The notes under the pieces are model-generated. The model was given only the letters and a program-made list of their open reading frames with translations. It made no database searches and had not been told where the DNA came from. This document shows, in pieces, positions 61,473 to 64,000 of a stretch of DNA of 64,000 nucleotides. Each line of letters opens with the position of its first letter. Position 1 is the stretch's first letter. Origin of the DNA: Allobosea sp. 47.2.35 (GTDB lineage Bacteria > Pseudomonadota > Alphaproteobacteria > Rhizobiales > Beijerinckiaceae); contig NZ_JANLGI010000004.1 of assembly GCF_024655635.1 (NCBI RefSeq), positions 186,001 to 250,000 of the forward strand, read 5' to 3'. Position numbers and translations under genes: made by a program.

Positions 61473-63065
61473 GGGCGTCGCGACGTAACCGTCGCGGCGC
61501 GGATCGGCGGCGCCGGTGAACACGCCGGTCGACGGATCGACCGCGACCGCCTGCATGCCGCCGCAGCGCATCGTCCAGCCGACATCGAAGGCGCGCGCCT
61601 CGTGCCCGCGCCTGACCAGCTCGGCGATCGTCTCCGGCGCGATGCGGTTCTCGATCTCGACGAGACGGCCGTCCCAGAGGCGCGCCCTCGGCGCCTCGAT
61701 CGCCTCCTGAAGCGGCAGGCCGTAGACGAGATGCTGGACCATGGCCTGCGCCTGCGTCTGCATGATGCCGTAGCTGCCGGGCGTGCCGAGCGCGAGCACC
61801 GGCTTGCCGTCGCGGGTCGAGAGCGTCGGCGACATGCACATCGGCAGTTCGTCGCCCGGCTTCGAGCGGTTCGGGCTGCCGGGCTGGACGTCGGCCCAGT
61901 ACAGGAAGTTGTTGAAGCAGAGCCCCGTGCCGGGAACGACCACGCCGCTGCCGAACGGGCTGCCCAGGCTCTGCGTGATGCAGATCAGGTTGCCCTCGCT
62001 GTCGGCCACCGAGAGCGACGTCGTGTGCGCCGGGTCTTCCTTGTCCTGCGGCACCCATTGCTCGGTCGGGCCGGTTACCGGTTGGCCGTCGGTCAGGCGC
62101 TGGCGCAGACGCGCGACCGAAGCCTCCGACATGATCTCGGCGAGCTTCTCCGGCGAGGGGTTGTTATGGGCGATGCGCTCGCCGGCCGCGAGGCGGATCG
62201 CGCGATAGACGAGGTCGAGATGATCCGCCCCGTCCCTCGGCTTCGACGCGAGATCGATCCCATCGAGCAGGCGCAGGGTCAGCAGGAACTGGAAGCCCTC
62301 GCAGGGCGGCGGCGGCACATGTACCGACAGCCCCTTGAAGCTCGCCGCCATCGGCTCGCGCCAGACCGTCTTCACGGCCGCGAGATCAGCCATGGTCAGC
62401 GAGCCGCCGAGCGCCTGAAGATGCGCGATGACGGTCTCGCCGAGCGCGCCGCGATAGAAATGATCCGGCCCCTTCTCGGCAATCTCGCTCAGCGTCTTCG
62501 CGAGATCGGACTGCACGAGCACGGAGCCGAGATGCATCGCGCCGCTGGGCTGGTAGTTCTTCGCCCAGGCCGGGTAGAGCGCGGGAATCTTCTCCAGCAG
62601 CGGGTCGTTCTCCTCGAATTCCGCCGCGCCGAACTCGGCCAGCGCGAAGCCGTCCCGTGCCAGCGTGATTGCCGGCGCGAAGACCTCGGCCAGCGACTTG
62701 CGGCCATAGGTCTTCACCAGCTCGCACCAGCCGGCGAGATTGCCGGGCGAGGCGACGGCGAGCGCGCCGCGTTCCAGGTCAGTGCGCTTGCTGAAGCGAT
62801 TGGCAGGGAAGCTCGCCGGGATCGGCGGCACGAAATCGAGCACGCGCACCCGCTTCTCGGCCGCGACCCACATTGTCGAGAGGCCCATGCCGGCAAGCCC
62901 GGACATGAAGGGCTCGACCACGTTGAGCGCGGCGGCCGTGGCCGCCGCCGCATCGAAGGCGTTGCCGCCCTGCGCCAGCAATTTCGCGCCGGCCTGCGCC
63001 GCCAGGGGATGGGCCGCGGCGACCATGCCGTGGCGGGAGGTCATGGTGGGGCGGCGGCCGTGCAT
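61470..63065 (-). CDS. Gamma-glutamyltransferase family protein (no signal peptide)
   Basis: A 531-residue Ntn-hydrolase of the GGT family. Thr348 in AHTTSLSV is positioned for autocleavage into large and small subunits (Thr391 in E. coli GGT); the GSPFGSG and LGTPGSYGI segments match the small subunit. GAGGAG precedes ATG 63065. Classical GGT is periplasmic with a signal peptide, but this N-terminus (MHGRRPTMTSRHGMVAAAHP) is not a clear signal, so it may act in the cytoplasm on glutathione or another gamma-glutamyl compound. Confidence 0.88.
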   Translation of the reverse strand: MHGRRPTMTSRHGMVAAAHPLAAQAGAKLLAQGGNAFDAAAATAAALNVVEPFMSGLAGMGLSTMWVAAEKRVRVLDFVPPIPASFPANRFSKRTDLERGALAVASPGNLAGWCELVKTYGRKSLAEVFAPAITLARDGFALAEFGAAEFEENDPLLEKIPALYPAWAKNYQPSGAMHLGSVLVQSDLAKTLSEIAEKGPDHFYRGALGETVIAHLQALGGSLTMADLAAVKTVWREPMAASFKGLSVHVPPPPCEGFQFLLTLRLLDGIDLASKPRDGADHLDLVYRAIRLAAGERIAHNNPSPEKLAEIMSEASVARLRQRLTDGQPVTGPTEQWVPQDKEDPAHTTSLSVADSEGNLICITQSLGSPFGSGVVVPGTGLCFNNFLYWADVQPGSPNRSKPGDELPMCMSPTLSTRDGKPVLALGTPGSYGIMQTQAQAMVQHLVYGLPLQEAIEAPRARLWDGRLVEIENRIAPETIAELVRRGHEARAFDVGWTMRCGGMQAVAVDPSTGVFTGAADPRRDGYVATP

Positions 63066-63118
63066 CTTCAGTCTCCTCCTCGTCGTCTTCTGATGGCGAT
63101 CAGAGCACGAATCCGGCG

Positions 63119-63886
63119 CTAGAACAGGCTACCTTGCCCGTCATCCGCGGGAGGCCGGGCCGCTTTGCGCGCATGGCGCTTCGGTTCCTCGGGAGCTTCT
63201 TCTTGCGGAAGCTCGGCCAGCGGCAATTGAATCTCGGCCGCGTCGTTCGCGACCTTGTTGACGTCATTGCCGATCGCGACGGCCTCCAGCAGGTCGTCCG
63301 GCGGCGGCTTCAGCAGTCGCCCGGTCTGCTCAGGCGTGGCCTGAGGGTCGAGCCAGGCCTGGTAGTCGCTGGGGTCGAGGATAATCGGGCTGCGATGATG
63401 GATCGGGGCCATCGTGCCGTTCGCCGGCCCCGTCATCATCGCGACGGTGTCGATTTCCGAACCATCCGGCGAATGCCAGGTCTCCCACAGCGCGGCGAAG
63501 GCGAAGGGGCCGCGATCGGGCTTGCGGAACAGGAAGGCCTCGTTGCGAGCCTGCTTGCCGGTGCCGCTACGCCGCCATTCATAGAAGGCGTCCGCCGGCA
63601 GCAGGCAGCGTCGCCGCGTCAGGGCGTTGCGGAAGGAGGGTTTCTCGGCGGCGCTCTCGATCCGGATATTGATGACGAGCGGGAAATCCTTGGGGTCCTT
63701 GACCCAGCCGGGGATAAAACCCCAGCGCATCAGCATGAACTGCCGCGCCCCGTCATGCAGCCTGACGATCGGCACCGGCTGCGTCGGCGCGATATTGTAG
63801 CGCGGCGGAAAATTCGGCTGCTCGCGATAACCGAAGGTTTCGCGCATCGCCTCGGGTGGCAAAGTGATCGCATAGCGTCCGCACAT
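63119..63886 (-). CDS. SOS response-associated peptidase/HMCES (YedK) family
   Basis: A 255-residue SRAP protein. Catalytic Cys2 (MCGRY), Asn31 in YNIAPT, Glu103 in FYEW and His163 in PIHHRSP match YedK. The family forms a DNA-protein crosslink with abasic sites in single-stranded DNA and so protects replication. A Glu/Lys/Arg-rich C-terminal tail of about 40 residues is extra. No LexA-type GAAC-N7-GTTC site was seen upstream. Confidence 0.93.
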   Translation of the reverse strand: MCGRYAITLPPEAMRETFGYREQPNFPPRYNIAPTQPVPIVRLHDGARQFMLMRWGFIPGWVKDPKDFPLVINIRIESAAEKPSFRNALTRRRCLLPADAFYEWRRSGTGKQARNEAFLFRKPDRGPFAFAALWETWHSPDGSEIDTVAMMTGPANGTMAPIHHRSPIILDPSDYQAWLDPQATPEQTGRLLKPPPDDLLEAVAIGNDVNKVANDAAEIQLPLAELPQEEAPEEPKRHARKAARPPADDGQGSLF

Positions 63887-63973
63887 GGCTGCTGTTTACG
63901 TCGAGACGAGCGCTCGGAATCAACACTTTATTTGCGGTTGCACCAACATAGTCGCGCCGATTTGGGGTAGCGG

Positions 63974-64000
63974 ATGAGCGTCATCGCGACGGACATGCTG
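63974..64000 (+). CDS. Possible start of a new gene (partial)
   Basis: ATG 63974 opens nine codons (MSVIATDML) running off the window, with GGGG about 9 nt upstream. Too short to identify; it may be only chance. Confidence 0.3.

Overview
The window reads as one contiguous stretch of an alphaproteobacterial chromosome, GC-rich (roughly two thirds by eye) and densely coded on both strands. Gene content points to the Hyphomicrobiales (Rhizobiales), most like a Bosea/Methylobacterium-type genome: a MucR/Ros regulator, a DnaA-domain-IV-like protein paired with a DUF6456 protein, a DivJ/PdhS-type kinase beside DUF1491 and DUF2336 genes, a DUF1214/DUF1254 pair behind a penicillin-binding protein 1A, a second IF-1 beside a DEAD-box helicase, and dispersed palindromic intergenic repeats. 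The species assignment is inference. No rRNA, tRNA, CRISPR array, transposase, integrase or phage gene was seen; this is core-like chromosome rather than an island.

Layout. 1-8.2 kb: 3' end of pheT, a fluoroacetate-dehalogenase-like hydrolase coupled to a tartrate/D-malate dehydrogenase, a TerC protein, a phosphopantetheinyl transferase, AzlCD amino-acid exporter, a branched-chain aminotransferase-like enzyme and a nitronate monooxygenase. 8.2-18.2 kb: MurJ and a GT2 glycosyltransferase diverging from a ChbG/HpnK deacetylase, a chemoreceptor, Fe-type SOD, an acidic membrane-anchored protein and oligopeptidase B. 18.5-30 kb: the regulatory/cell-envelope core, with MucR, DnaA-IV-like plus DUF6456, SufE, a DivJ-like kinase, small unknown proteins, a lipoprotein, DUF1254-like/DUF1214 and PBP1A. 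Two perfect CtrA-box matches (TTAA-N7-TTAA) lie in its intergenic regions. 30-38.5 kb: a cysteine-cluster protein, pyruvate phosphate dikinase, a HAD hydrolase, a cspA-rhlE-infA RNA/translation group, a small membrane protein, a repeat-built secreted protein and a 38-codon membrane mini-ORF. 38.6-49 kb: cell-wall hydrolase, MFS carrier, AcuI-type reductase, LysR regulator, Sua5-type enzyme, DmdC-type acyl-CoA dehydrogenase, methyltransferase and two SDRs. 49-54.6 kb: two CorA proteins flanking a DASS carrier with regulatory domains, then a DAACS symporter. 54.6-64 kb: cysteine synthase, 23S rRNA m5U-type methyltransferase, FAD-linked oxidase, an NMT1/THI5-type ABC importer, a gamma-glutamyltransferase lacking a signal peptide and an HMCES/YedK protein.

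How they fit together. The strongest story is cell cycle and envelope: a DivJ-like kinase (the class that feeds the DivK-CtrA pathway) has a perfect CtrA box about 66 bp before its start; a second perfect box lies between a DUF2336 gene and a small conserved gene that leads into a lipoprotein gene; and a 7-of-8 box precedes a peptidoglycan hydrolase gene. Next to this sits a DnaA-box-binding-type domain without an ATPase, coupled to DUF6456. Metabolic genes are mainly housekeeping (PEP/pyruvate interconversion, cysteine synthesis, CoA-ester oxidation) plus a possible organofluorine/2-hydroxy-acid pair.
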